Source: Eudorina sp. 2006-703-Eu-15
Taxonomy: Eukaryota; Chlorophyta; Chlorophyceae; Chlamydomonadales; Volvocaceae
NCBI GenBank assembly: GCA_003117195.1
Contig: BDSI01000002.1
Location: 1,085,621 to 1,149,620, forward strand
Direction: 5' to 3'
DNA: 64,000 nucleotides
The position numbers were made by a program, and so were the translations under genes. The notes beneath the pieces were generated by a model, which saw only the letters and a list, made by a program, of their open reading frames with translations, was not told where the DNA came from and searched no databases. Numbering within the stretch: position 1 is the first letter of the stretch; each line of letters begins with the position of its first letter. Below, one piece after another: positions 1 to 12,088 of this stretch.

Positions 1-3000
1 GTCCAGGTAGAGCGCGATGGGGGTCTTGCCGGACAGGATGTCGCGGAGCTTGGCCAGGCGGGCAGCCAGCGGCCCGGCGGCCTCCGGCGCTGCGGCCGCC
101 GGGGCCGCGTCCGGTGCGGCTGCCGGCGCGTCGGTCTCCATAGAGCCCTCTGAGAGAGCACACACATATATTACATAAATATATAATATATAATAAAATA
201 ATAATATCATAACAAATACTCCATAATATATAAATGTATAACAAAAAATAAATACGATACATAAATAATAATAATAATGAAATCAAACAAATACTACATA
301 ATATATAAATATATAACAAAAATAAATAAATACGATACATAAATCTAATACACATTGATAGTGGGTTGAGTTGCACGGCGGGTTTCCTCGCTGGACACAC
401 ACAAAGACACATAATACCATAAGATCCGACACGTGGGTGGGACAGCGGCAGTTGAGAGACCGTCGCGGTCTTCACGCAGCCGCATCGCATGCCGGGGCAC
501 GCAGGATAGAGTGGACAGGTCAGGTCAGAGCACCGCGCGCACCCGCTGCGGGCGCATCCGCCGGCGCCTCAGCCGCCGCTGCGGCGGCAGGCTGCTGCGG
601 CGGCGGCTCCAGCCTGCCCGCCACATCCGCGAGGAAGGACTGCAGCTCGTTCTCCACCAGGTCGAACCCGATCTGGTAGGCCAGCAGCTCCTCCTCCTGG
701 GCGGCACCCGGACAGGAAAATTGGAGAGATCAAGAAAGGAGAGAGAGGAACCTTTAGAAAAACCATGATTAGCACCACAGGATCACAACATATCGCTTCC
801 TCGATGCCCGGATTAAGTAATTGATAGATTGATGGATGGGTGGGTTCGCTGTGGCCCCACGCGTCGCGGAGGCGCAGGTGCTGTGTGCGCTGGTACACAC
901 GAGTCCAGGGCTGAACACGTTAGTCGGTTGCCGGTTGTCGGTTGTGGGTTGCCGTCCGCCCTTGAGCGGGCCCACTTCAGGATCTCCGTGGAGCGCACCA
1001 CCCGGATACGCAACATCAACACCATGTCGGGCCGGGGTGATGCGGCTCAACAGCGCGTGTCTTGACCCGACGCTCGATTTGACCTGCCCTACCCTGCCTG
1101 ATGAAACCCCCTTGGCGACGACCGCAGACCATGAGCGAGGATGCGCACAGGACGCGGGGTGGCGGGGCGTGCAGTCACGCACACGGGAATGCCCCATCGT
1201 GGCGTGTGTCACACGGTATGTTGAATTACCTCTCCAAAGGGCCTCCGTTGCTGCAACCCAGTACGCTACCTGAAGCTGACCACCCGTTCGACCCCCTGTT
1301 ATCACTGAACGTCCACCCCGGAGGACTGGCCCGCTATCGGATCGCGCCCGTGCGCAGCTCCCAGCACCCCTTCCCGATGGTGAATGGGTTGGCTATCTGA
1401 CTCTGGCGGCCGGCCGCTGGGACCCTGGAGCCCCCCGCTCGCATCTCCTGGCCTCACCTCGCCGCCCTGCAGCAGGCGGTTGAGGATGCGGGCCACCTCG
1501 GGCGCATCGTCCAGGAACATGAGGCACTGGCAGATGTCCACCCAGTCGGGCGACGGGACCGTCTCGTACAGCCGGATCACCAGACGGAGGACCTGCAGGG
1601 CGCGGGGCGTAGCAGAGGGAATCGACCGCACCCACGTGTCAGGAGGTTACCGTTACTGTGAAGACTCGCGTCTGGACTGGCAAGGGGTCAGGAGAAGCGC
1701 ACGAGTAAAGAGAAGCGCACCCAGTCTGAATGAAGGGAACAGCTCCAATCCATCCCCGAGAATTCATCAACCCGGCAAGTCCTGCCATCCGCGGTTCCCC
1801 GGCACGTCCTCCGGCACGTCCTCCGGCACGTCCTCCGGCACGTCCTCCGCGTGCCTTCCCCCGACCGCCAATGCGGAAGCCTGGACGGCCGCTGCCCGCC
1901 CCCCATGACATGACGCGTCCGCGCCAGGGCGCCCGCGTCGCCCGCGACACCGGCAACCCCCCAACGCCCTCCTCCCCCGGGGCCCACATCACGACCCGTG
2001 TGTTTAGAAATGCAACCCGCCCGCCCTCCCGAACCCGTGTGTGCCCACCTGCTGCCTGAACTCGCGGTTGATGATGACCTGCTGGCACACCTTGAGCGCG
2101 TACTTGAGCACCCGGGTGCGTTCCTCGCCCGCCGGGGCCCGCATCACCACCTCCTCCAGCTTGTCCAGTCGGCGGCCCTCCAGGGCCACACCCACGGCCT
2201 GCTCGTACTGCCCGGCGTTGATGCACCTGCGGGCCGCGGAGGGTCAGTCCACCAGTCGAAAGCGCAAGGGGGGGGCGGAGTTGGCGGTGAAGGTACGCTG
2301 CCCCCCGACGGGTCCGCATGGGTTCGAAGGCGTGGCATGGCTGTCTGTACGCTTTGCCAGTGGTTGAGTGACCAACGGTGGCTGCTTCAAGATTGCATCT
2401 TCATCCTTAAATTCTGAAGAATTGTGCATCCGCCCCTCATCTGTACGCTTGACGATGTTCCACTGGACATCTCATAACAAATGAGCTTGCCACGGCCTCC
2501 CAGTATTCCGCCCCGCCCCACCCCATGCTTGCATGCCCGCCCCACCCCATGCTTGCATGCGACTACACGCGGCTCGGCGACTGGCGAGCTCGCAAAGCTT
2601 AATACTCAGCATCATACTTCTGCACATTGTGCACGTCCCAGCATCATCCGCTTCGGAGCGCCGTCACCCCGCACCCCCACAACTTCCCTTCCTTGCCACC
2701 GACTCCACCGAATCCGCGCCGAACCCTTTGCCCATCCCTGGTCTCTTCCTCATGCGCTGCTTTGGCCCCAGACCCCATCACTGACTTGTCGAGCATGCGC
2801 TCCACGATGGCTGTCAAGCGAGGGTCGATGGCCGTCTCGCCCTCCTCTGTCCGCCCCTCCGCCTGGCGAACCCGCTTCTCAAAGTACTGGTCCAAACACC
2901 GGGCTGAGGGCGGCACAAGGCGGCAGCGGGCAACGGCGCAGCGAACACCGAGAGCGTCACGGATAGCATCACATAAGGGCATCGACCTGTTCGTTATTAA

Positions 3001-4213
3001 TTCTCACAAACGCTGAACGCTCGAGTCCTTCATAAATTTGACAAACCCCGGGGGGTGAGCTTAAGGTGGCATGGACACAGCTTCAGTCAAGAACCGACGG
3101 CTGCCCCAGCTGCAAACGGCGGATTGGCACGCGGACGTGCGCCCAGACCAATATTGCCTCGCTGTCGAATAGGTTGTACGCTCCTGGTCCAGCGCGTTGG
3201 GGTTGTTGTCGGCGTGAAGACAGCTCGACGGATTGAACCCGCACTTACCAATGAGGGTGGTGACGTATTCGGATTGATCCTCCACGTCAAACAGCGAGCC
3301 TGCCCCCAGTGCGTAATTGAGCGCATCATCCAGCTCGCCCAGGTGGTAGAATACCTGCGCCGGCATTACATGTCATTCAGGGTAACGTGATTGGGTGAAC
3401 ACGCGCGTGGCGGTGTGCGGGACTCCGTGACCACCGTTCCGTTGTTCCCTTGCGTGTTCGCACGGCCCCGTGGCCTCGTGCCCTCCCGGCATGCTGGCGT
3501 CTGGCTACAGATCAGGGCATCATGAGCTGGCGTTTCCCTTGACACACGCCACGGAGCGTCCCCGGCCTGTCGGCAATGCGCAGCCAACGGCCTCACTCGT
3601 CCGCGTGCGCAATTAGGGTCCTCGCAAGTCGTGTCTCTCGGTTTATTTTAACGCCACGGAGCAGAGATGCGTGTGCCTGACACCGGGCAGGCGCCCAGCT
3701 TTCACCGTGCCGTACCGAACCCTAGGGTACTGAAACACCCTGCCTCACGCAGCTGTTGACCAGGCCCCAGCTTCCTCTCACGCTGCCGATTTTCTCCGCG
3801 AATGTCCGTAAACGTCATACACCGCCCACCTTGGAGGCCACAAGCGCTGCTAGCTCCCGGTGTGCGAATTCCTCATCTTCGTAAAGGGCCTCTACACTGC
3901 CAATAGACCCCGAAATTTGAAACCAGTAGTCATGTACAACCTGTTGGGGCAGTGTAATGAACTATGAGTTCACCGGCCGTGACTGGGCTTGCAAACCAAA
4001 AGGCGCGACACTCGGAAAGCTTTGCCGCAATGACACACCACAGCCACACCAGACTCCAACAGTGCTAGATCTCTGAACGTAACAAAATGCAGCCGGCGTC
4101 GATACGAATAGGCAATGCACCTTGTTCAGGTTGGATAGAGCATGCTGCTTGAGATCGTCACTGGGCTCCTCTAGGAGAGCCAAAAGTCCCGCAGCACTTG
4201 AAACGGATGGCAT
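1..4213 (-). CDS. RPN2: 26S proteasome regulatory subunit RPN2/PSMD1, 5' part
   Basis: Non-ATPase scaffold subunit of the 19S base; it helps position the ubiquitin receptor Rpn13 and contacts the Rpt ring. The start ATG is at 4213. Exons with matching phases: 4213-4121, 3940-3830, 3354-3249, 2903-2786, 2226-2049, 1592-1458, 696-543 (donor at 534 also possible) and 149 to the window edge. This covers about 348 residues of a roughly 1000-residue family. The translation follows plant RPN2 closely: LSNLNK near residue 28, [66 protein letters not shown] and [12 protein letters not shown]. Then comes a variable Ala/Pro linker (exons 7-8) leading into [12 protein letters not shown]. The PC-repeat toroid and the C-terminus lie beyond the window. 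Exon 1 is very short (31 residues) and ends in phase 0. The linker splice site is the least certain. Family assignment is firm. Confidence 0.95.
179..350. repeat. AT-rich intronic tandem duplication
   Basis: This lies in the last visible RPN2 intron. It is a run of A/T-rich sequence with two imperfect copies of a roughly 55-base unit, beginning near 214 and 292. Both copies contain ACAAATACT, AATATATAAAT and AAATACGATACATAAAT. It stands out sharply from the GC-rich surroundings. No coding content was seen. Confidence 0.7.
1801..1848. repeat. 12-bp tandem repeat, 4 copies
   Basis: Four perfect copies of GGCACGTCCTCC sit inside the RPN2 intron between exons 5 and 6. Confidence 0.95.
1993..2034 (-). 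repeat. Dispersed repeat A (intronic copy, reverse)
   Basis: Read on the minus strand, this has GGGCGGGCGGGTTGCATTTC followed by TAAACACACGGG. It matches the core (TCGGGCGGGT then CTAAACACACA) of the family seen at 17916, 22158, 33190, 34335 and 50167. It lies just downstream of the exon 5 donor of RPN2. Confidence 0.6.
2512..2559. repeat. 24-bp direct tandem repeat, 2 copies
   Basis: Two perfect adjacent copies of a 24-base unit that ends in CCCCATGCTTGCATG. They lie inside the RPN2 intron between exons 4 and 5. Confidence 0.95.
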
Positions 4214-6401
4214 TCTTGATTCGTGTAATGCAACTCAGAAATGGTAAATGCTCCACGAAGCGCGGGAGCTCATGGATCGGAACCACTCAGTGACTCTTCT
4301 TTAACTCGACAATTAATGTAATATGGTGCAAACCTTAAATCAAAATGGTGTGTGTTGGCAAGGGAAAAGTGAGCTGGCTGCAAGTGGCATTACATTATGC
4401 CGTACGTTTTTCGGTAGGCTGGTCCCCAACACTCCCCAGGTCACCCGCTTCCAAATTTTACAACCCCTTATCCTAACGCTAACCCCTTAACGTTATTCCT
4501 CTACAATCTCACCTCCACAACATCCTTGGGTCCAGGGCCTGGGTGTTAGTGCGTGTACCACTTCCAGCCGGCTCCCGACCACACAACTCTCCGGGACTTG
4601 TACCGAGTACATCGTACGAGTGCGGGCCTAAAACGCTGCTGCATCGCGTCGCGTCACGTCGCAACCCCGGTTCGTGTCATCGAGTGCGAATGACGGGGCT
4701 GAAATGCATACGAGGTCCCGGGAGCTGCCCAATTTGACGGCGGCATACAGCTGGCTCCGCTGCCACGACGGGCTCTCGCCCGCTCTCTGCGCCAAGGGCC
4801 GCCCGACGGGTGTATCGCTGGACGGACGGACGCGTCGGCTATCGAGCCCGCTTGGGCCGATTGTTGTGGTCACGTTTGACAGTGGGCTCCAGCCCCTACC
4901 CGTCCCTACCGCCGAGGCCATTTCAGTTGGTTTTACGCCCCCTTCCGAGACATTAACGGCTTTACAGGAACCCCCAGCAGTAGCGCAGGGCGCACGTTTC
5001 CACCATCGCCATGCCCATGCGCAACACACCGGCTTCCCGGCTGCACGGCTGATACCGTTCCCCGTCCCGCTGGCATCAACTGACCGCTGGCAGATGTACG
5101 ACGTACGGCATATACGATGTACCCTCCCAGCCACGTGACCTGGCCGTGGCTCCCAGCAGACAACCCACCAGCCCACACAACTGCTCCTCGACACAATAAT
5201 AAAACTTCTCAAAATCACGATCAAAGTAACAGAAATATCGGCAACACCAAGACCAACCAGAACCAACCAGGCACAGCTCGTAGGGCTGGCATTGCGCGGG
5301 TGAGGTCGCCCCGGAGTAGGGGCACTGCAAGACCAACGGTAACCACCATCGGGACGACACACACGCTTTGGGCCGGCGGCCCAGCGCCCCCGGGGGTAGC
5401 AACGAGAGACAAGCACCCGGCGGTGCAGCCGAGCCCGCTCCCAGGCCAGGTCCACACGCAACAAAACAAGAACGCCGTCCTGCCCCCGTCCCGTCCTTCC
5501 CGACCCCGCGCCTCGCACCGTCCCCCTCAGCGTCCACCCGCCGCCGCGCTGCCATTCCTGCACCACCGGGTGTGGACGGCTCCTGCCATGTGCCGCACAC
5601 CGTCCCTTCACCGACCGGCGCCCTCCCGCAACCACCGCCCGTCGGCTCGGCACCGCCGCGAGGGTGGGGTGGGGCGGGTCTCGATGGTGCGCAGTGATGA
5701 GGAATGATTCCTAATCGAAGCCTCACTTCTCATAGGGCAACACGCAGCCAAACCCGCCATCCTGGCGGACGACCCGCCGGGGTTGGAAAGAAAGACAACC
5801 CAGACACACCCAGTCCGCCGGGGTGCACTTCGTACACAGCGAGCGGGCGAGGGAGCGGGCGAGGGAGCATGGGCAGGGAGGGTATGGGAAATTGCGCGAC
5901 ATTTCAAACTGCGCTGCTGCCAGGGCAGGGAGGGCTGCAAGCGTTGCGGAGGACTGCCCGTCGACCGCCGGCCTTGCCGCGTGTCCACACCGCGACAAGC
6001 TTTGCACATCTGTATCCCCGTATATCCCGTATTTAAGCACACGCGTGTTGAAGTACGCCCGTGTTAATATTTATCCCGTATCGACGTATCCATTACTGTC
6101 TTAGTGTCATACGGTATCTGTACGCATTGATTTTACGTCTCTTCATCATATACCTTCTACCCCAATCGTCAAATATTTCTACGTATCTCTGCCTACCTCA
6201 CAGCGCCCGGCGGGTGTCCGACACGAACCCCTCGACACCGCAGCAACGCCAACCAGCCCCCACCGCAAGGCCCCCTCCCTCCACGCCCTCCTCCCTCCAT
6301 GTCCCCCTCGGTGCGGCCCACAGCATAGTGGACCAAGAGCCGAGGCCCGACCACCGCACAAAACATGTTGTTGCCGCAACATCACATCTCATTACGCTCC
6401 T
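4214..6401. other. Intergenic: RPN2 upstream region and M20 hydrolase 3' side
   Basis: This lies between the RPN2 start (4213, minus) and the stop of the upstream minus-strand hydrolase (6402). The part nearest RPN2 (about 4214-4520) is less GC-rich and is the likely promoter and 5' UTR. From about 4600 on, long open frames exist on both strands, but they are Pro/Arg/Gly-rich, overlap each other in several frames and show no recognisable domain. A copy of dispersed repeat B lies at about 5887-5932. No further gene can be supported. Confidence 0.6.
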
Positions 6402-9400
6402 TCAAAGCTCGTCCTTCTCCTCGCCCTCCTGCTCTGAGTACTCGCCATCCTCGGGGGGCGGCGGCGCGGGCTGGGCCCGCCGCCGCGGCGGCGGCGGCGG
6501 CTGCTGTGGCGCCGGGCTGCCGTCCGGGTTCTTGGGCGCAAAGGCCTTCAGGTACTCAACTGCCAGGGTGGCGTGCATGGCGACGCCCTTGTGAAGCGCG
6601 CTCTCGTCCAGCGTGAACCTGGCGGGGAGGAGGAGCGCCCGAGGAGAGGGGCGGGTGCAGGAAATTGGTAGGCATATCCATACTGCGCTGCTGTGGGAGG
6701 GGGTGTAGGGCGCAGCGGGTACAGGAAACTGGTAGACATACCGTATGCTCGCTGCGCTGCTGCCAGAGCAGAGGTCCGGTGAAGGGTGTACCGGGGGCGA
6801 GAAGAAAAGAAGAACCAAACCCAGAAGCACCAAAGCCGGGCAGGGGGGTGAGCAAGCCCGGGACCGGACCCAAGGGCACCGCGACTCACGCGCGCGATGT
6901 CAGGGCGTGGGGGCCTGGGAGGCAGCGGCCGCAGGGACCCACTGCGCCCATCGCATCTCAAAAGGCCTTTCGTGGCTGCGCACCAAGGGCGCGGGCCGCA
7001 ACCCGCACCGCCCAGTGTCGAGGCCCCAGTGCACCCCCTCATTCTCCTTTACCCACAGGGTGCCCCAGATGCGCGGCCCCCCACTCACTTGGGACTGTGC
7101 AGCGCGTGCACCGACCCCGCCGACTCATTCCGGATGCCCAGGAACAGCAGCGCGCAGGGCACCTGCGACAGGGAGCCGGGCATAGGCATCGTCGACTTTG
7201 GGGTCCGCTGTACGGTTCATTCATTCATTGTCAACTGCAAAGGGGGCGGGAGCCCGCGTGTTCCGCCGCAGGCGCGGGTGGATGCTCACCTTCTGGCAGA
7301 AGAACGCGAAGTCCTCGCCCGTCATCAGCGGCTCGGCCACTCGGGAGTGCTCCGCGCCCAGCAGCGTCGCGGCCGTCTGAGGGCGGCGGCATCGGCACCG
7401 GTATCGACCCAGCAGCAGCGCAATAGGCATTTGTCCCGAGTGGGCCGGGGGCAAAAGGGAAGTGCTACGTGATTTGAGGGACATGGCAGCAGCCAGCAGC
7501 TAGCAGGTAGGGACAACCTCACTGCCGCCGCAGCCATCGCACCGCAGCCGCCGCAGCCGCCACCGAGGCGGACCTCTGCGTTCCCAAAGCTGCATCCCCA
7601 ATCGCCGCGTCCCTGGCTACGCCCACCAAGGGTGCTCCCGTGTGGTCGGGTTGCTTCTGGTCTTGGCTTGTGCTCCGTTTCAAACCCGCACGGGCAGAGG
7701 CTGTTCCGGGTTTCATTTCTCTATAACCCACAACGACACCTGTATGCCACGTAGTCACAGGGTCAGGTTTGCGACCTAGCGCCTCTCATCGGTGACCGCA
7801 ACCAAGTCCGTGGCACGGCCTCAGTTCCTCTTGCCCGGGTGCCTCACCCCCTAAACGCTGAACCCTAACGCCCTCAGCCGCCGACAGAGGAAGCACACAG
7901 GACACGACGCCACGAACCCCCGACGCGACGACGCGCCCCGCCGCACCTCCAGCGCGAAGGCCGCCATGCGCTCATCGTTGACAGTTGGCGGGTAGTACGG
8001 CTGCTCGTCCAACCGCCAGTCCACGGTTGCGTTGCAGCCGTACGCTGCGGCGATGGAGGGCGCCATCTCCTCCAGGCGGCGCTTCATGAACATAAGGTGG
8101 TCGTGGGTGAGACCCCTGTGGGGTAGAAACAGGATTGGATTGGGTGTACGGCAATGGTTGGTACGATACATCACACAGCCCGGTTGCCATGCGGTGATAG
8201 GATCGAGGGTTGATACCGTTGGGCTAGATCCAGGGCTCCAGGGAGCATCACAGGAAATCGTACCGCGCGGGGGCTTAGAGTGAGGGCCCGCCGACGTCGG
8301 CAGAGGCTGCTGCTCCTTGTCCATGGGGACCGCCGCCGCCGCGTGGTCTGCTACACGCCCCTACCACATCCCTACCACACCAAAACACGGAAGGACGACA
8401 CGACATTAAACCTCTTCACTAAACCTCCCGTACTCACCCACCCGCCCACATATCCACCCACCCACCCCACCCTCCTAAGTTCCTATCCACTCACGTACCC
8501 ACCACATCCACCCACCCCACCCACCGGATGGTGCCGCCGAACATGACCTCGTCCGGGATGACGTTGTAGGCGTCCCCCGCCCGCAGCATCGTGATGCTGA
8601 GCACCCCGGAGCCCAGCGGCGAGGTCTCCCGGCTCACCACCGTCTGCACAGGGGGGTAGGCACACCACGCACGGCTCAGGAGACAGGCCCAGCGCGTCGG
8701 CAGGTTCGTGGACTTCTCGTGAAAGCGTCCCCTGCAGCCCCGCTTCAATCCTCCCGGACGGAGGATGGGGTTTCAGCGGCGCACCCACCTTCAGACTTGT
8801 CCCCCTCCTTCTAAGCACCTAACCACCCCCCTTCTAAGTACCTGACCACCGACCGAATCGCCATATCAACGACCAACCGACCAACGATTCCACGACCCAC
8901 CGATCCACGGAGCGACGAACGACCCCCCGGCCAACCAACCGACCGACTGCACCACCCCACCCCCACCTGGAGCGACGTGATGAGGCCCGCGGCCGCCACG
9001 ACGGGGTCGACGTTCAGGTGCGGCATGGCGGCGTGGCCGCCCCGGCCGGCGACCGTGATGCGGAAGGACAGCGCCCCCGCCATGATGGTGCCGGGGCGGC
9101 TGTGGATGGAGCCCGTGGCCAGGTGGGGCATCACGTGCATCGCGAAGGCGGCTTCGATGTCCTCCATGGCGCCTGGACGCAGCCGAGGATGCGGCGATGG
9201 GGGCATTGGCCCCCAGGGGCATGGTGTGCCACCCGGAGGGGGGCGATGGACGGCCCAAGGTCGGACGATCATCGCACCCGCGGGTTGCCGAAGAACAGGC
9301 ATGTTGCTGTGACACGTTTGAAGTCACACAGCTGCCGGCATGGGTGCCGACCCACATCGCTGACGTACTCGCTCGACAGCCACGCCTGAACTCGCTGGCC

Positions 9401-10522
9401 CACGGGTCTGTGGGGCCGTTGCGCTCACCTACCCACCCAACCAGCCATGCAGCCACCCATCCAGCCGCCCATCCAGCCAGTCAGCCACCCACCCATCTAT
9501 GCAACCACCCGTCCAGCCGCCCATCCAGCCATGCAGCCACCCCCGCTAAAGAGCTATCAGTTCTAAACATTATTGTTAGCCATGCAGCCACCCACCCAGC
9601 TACCCACCGTCCTTGATCATCAGGTCCCCGCCGGCGCCGCCCTCCTCCGCCGGCTGGAACACGATGCGGATGGAGCCGGGCGGCAGCTCGCCCCTGTTGG
9701 AGGCCTCCTTCAGCAGCTTCGCGGCCCCCAGCACCATCGCCATGTGCCCGTCGTGGCCGCAGGCGTGCATCCAGCCCTCGTTCTGTGTGCGGAGCGGGCG
9801 GGGTAGGAATAGGAAGTAGGAGATTGGTCGACATAACCAAGCGGCGATGCTGCCAGAGCACAGGTCATCGGGGGACAGCGGGTTAGGATCGGGTTGGCAC
9901 TTGGCGGCGCGGTCAGTACGTCGAGGAAGCATGGCGCCCAATCAGGTGCGGTGTACCTGGCTTTTGTACGGCAGTCCGTCTGGCTCCTGAATTGGTAGGC
10001 CGTCCAAGTCCGTGCGCAGCGCCACCACGGGCTTGCCCTCACCGATGAACGCCACCAGGCCGGTCTTCGCGTAGGGATACCTGTGCGTGGACGGCGAGCC
10101 AGCGCAAGCATGATCCCCGGAGAGGACAGAGGGAGAGGCGGGGCATGGCATCATAACACCGGTGGCTTGGGAATGGGGATCGCGGAGCCTGGGCCCAGGA
10201 GCACGGCAGGGTGGGCCACGGTTGAGCGTCCCGCCGACGGTCAAGCCCTTCTCATTCCGGGTTATCTCATCGACCTTCAGATCCGATTCAGAAGCAGGCC
10301 TTACTTGTACATGATGTTATGGTTCTCCAAGAATCGCATGATTCGGCTCCTTGTCTTATACTCTATGAAACCTGGCTCAGGTGTTTTGTGGAATTCACGG
10401 CGCTGCTCCACAACCCAGCTCTCCAAGTCCTTAGCGCGCTTGAGGATTTCTTCTGGTGTCAGGGTCTCAGCACTCGACACCGCCGCGAGCGCGGCGGTGA
10501 GAACGAGCAGCAACATCGCCAT
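6402..10522 (-). CDS. IAA-amino acid hydrolase-like M20 amidohydrolase, ER-retained
   Basis: Peptidase M20D family (plant ILR1/IAR3/ILL type), which hydrolyses amide-linked amino acid conjugates such as IAA-amino acids; the substrate here is not proven. Exons: 10522-10305, 10080-9957, 9782-9608, 9172-8967, 8643-8525, 8115-7947, 7376-7290, 7162-7089 and 6618-6402. They close in phase to 462 residues, near the usual plant length plus a tail. Metal-site motifs are intact: Cys122 and His124 in HACGHDGHMAM, Glu160-Glu161 in FQPAEEGG, His185 in AMHVMPHL, and His388 in LHSPKFTLDE. The dimerisation domain carries GRGGHAAMPH; TGEDFAFF follows. Residues 1-18 (MAMLLLVLTAALAAVSSA) are a signal peptide, and the last four residues are KDEL, so lumenal ER retention is predicted. 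An acidic Pro-rich spacer precedes KDEL. It is divergent with YKT6 across 355 bp. Confidence 0.94.
6655..6783. repeat. Dispersed repeat B, two tandem copies
   Basis: Two partial copies lie in the last intron of the M20 gene. Each begins with an AGGAAA(T/C)TGGTAG(G/A)CATA core and continues to GCGCTGCTG; the second goes on to CCAGAGCAGAGGTC. Related copies occur at about 5887, 9812, 43070 and, in reverse, 56487. Confidence 0.65.
9436..9602. repeat. Degenerate CAGC/CACC tetranucleotide tract
   Basis: A long degenerate array of CCAGCCATGCAGCCACCC-like units fills much of the intron between M20 exons 3 and 4. No coding content was seen. Confidence 0.6.
9812..9875. repeat. Dispersed repeat B copy
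   Basis: The sequence has GGAGATTGGTCGACATAA, then GATGCTGCCAGAGCACAGGT. This parallels the copy at 6720-6783 in order and spacing. It lies in the intron between M20 exons 2 and 3. Confidence 0.6.
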
Positions 10523-10877
10523 GGCCTATCGTCACTGCAATTAGACCATAGCACGAAAGTCAACAAGCCACATCGTCGGAGAGCGGTCGGAAAATGGCGC
10601 CAGTGCAGCAGGACGCCGTACCGACCTGATGTGCGAAGGTCGCCAGGGTTTTGGGTCGCTTGCAAAGCGTCGCGACACAAAAGCAAACTGCAATAGAGTC
10701 CAACCACTTCCACGAAACCCATTCTCCTTGGCCATTGCACGAGGTTCAGCGTTGGACCTTCCGATCGCTTCTTCAAGTCGCCCTTTCGTTCCTTGTTAGT
10801 TGTGTTAACATCTTTACAAGTACATATTCTAGTACATATATTACTTTCGCTAGTTCACTTAGATAGGCCCCTCCAAA
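10523..10877. promoter_or_regulatory. Bidirectional promoter region, M20 hydrolase / YKT6
   Basis: Only 355 bp separate the two start codons, which point away from each other, so both promoters and 5' UTRs must fit here. An A/T-rich patch (ACATATATTA, about 10833-10843) lies some 40 bp before the YKT6 ATG and is a weak TATA-like candidate. No other element can be claimed. Confidence 0.6.
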
Positions 10878-11571
10878 ATGCGTCTGGTTGGTGTTGGGTT
10901 GCTGCTTTACAAAGGCGATGCAACCCCGCCAACGTTCATTGGGATGGCGACAGATGTTTCTAACTTTGGTTACTTCCAACGGGGGACAGTTCGCGAGGGC
11001 ATCATGTTCATCGCCAGGACCATAACGCAGCGGACAACGCCGGGGATGCGTCAGACCGTAAAGAACGATGAGTACCTTTGCCACGTTCACGTCAAGGACA
11101 ATGGGATTGCGGGCATCGTCGTCGCGGACGCGGAGTACCCAACGACAGCGGCCTTCTCCGTTATCGCCAAGGTCTTGGACGACTTCATGCAACAGCATGG
11201 CCAGGATGAGAGCTGGCGGTCGCTAGAAGCGGACAGCATGCTTGCGAATCCGCTCCTAGAAGCGGCGTTGGTCAAGTACCAGGTGCGTGCTGTGACGTGG
11301 GTCGCTGTAGCTGGTTGTTTGCATATTATTGCTAAGGGGCTTGACTATGTTGAATTGAAATTTACAGGACCACACGCAAGTCGACAAAATTGCAAAAATA
11401 CAGAAGGACCTCGACGAGACCAAGATCATCCTGCACCAGACCATCGACAGTGTCCTCAAGCGCGGCGAAAAGCTGGACGCGCTGGTGGACAAGAGCAATG
11501 ACCTCAGCCTTGCCAGCCAAATGTTCTATAAGCAGGCGCGCAAGACGAACTCATGCTGCCGGTTTATGTAG
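10878..11571 (+). CDS. YKT6: R-SNARE YKT6
   Basis: Prenylated longin-type R-SNARE acting in ER-Golgi, intra-Golgi, endosomal and vacuolar or autophagosomal fusion. It has two exons, 10878-11282 and 11368-11571, joined in phase 0 to give 202 residues, close to the family's 198-200. The longin domain (residues 1-135) opens with [14 protein letters not shown] and includes [19 protein letters not shown]. The SNARE motif follows ([20 protein letters not shown]), with the zero-layer Arg in [10 protein letters not shown]. The C-terminus is NSCCRFM. The last four residues, CRFM, form a CaaX box for farnesylation, and the preceding Cys is the usual palmitoylation site. All key residues are present and no oddity is seen. 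It is divergent with the M20 gene and convergent with VPS72. Confidence 0.97.
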
Positions 11572-11906
11572 TACAACCGCCCATGATAAGGACGGCCGGT
11601 TGTACGAGTGCAGACCTCGGCAGGAAGGTCCGTCTCCGCTGCGATAGGCGAATGCCAACGAGTGAGACCCACGTAACGAATGACATAGACAGCAGCTCAG
11701 CACTAGAGGCATCGTAACTATGTACACTGCCCGCATTAGGCTCCGAGTGCACAACGTACCGCCTCCGATATTGGTGGGTTGGATGCGCTCAGGTCGCTGT
11801 CAACATCTGGGAACGGGCAGACAGTAACGACGCGAGACACTGTCAAGTGAGGAAGGGGCAGACTCAGGTCCCCCTGTTGATAATACACCGTACCATGTAC
11901 ATGTTT

Positions 11907-11911
11907 TTGTA
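11907..11911 (+). terminator. Candidate TGTAA poly(A) signal for YKT6
   Basis: A TGTAA pentamer lies 336 bp after the YKT6 stop, before the convergent VPS72 stop at 12089. TGTAA is the usual chlamydomonadalean poly(A) signal. The position suits YKT6, but no transcript evidence is available. Confidence 0.5.
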
Positions 11912-12088
11912 ACTCGACTCAATCCGCACCGCTACCTCCAGAATACCATTTGTTCCCTGGCCCATAATGTACAATGGTTCGCCCACCATCGGCACCAACG
12001 GGGGAAGACCGTGGTACACCGTCCGTACCATGGTACGGCGCCATGTTCCTGACCTCATGCATTCATAGGCCTTCCAGGACGTCACTGG

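Noticed and set aside
4628..5726. Overlapping 100-340 codon frames on both strands
   Set aside because: Composition is Pro/Arg/Gly/Thr-biased in every frame, they overlap one another, and no domain or exon chain fits.
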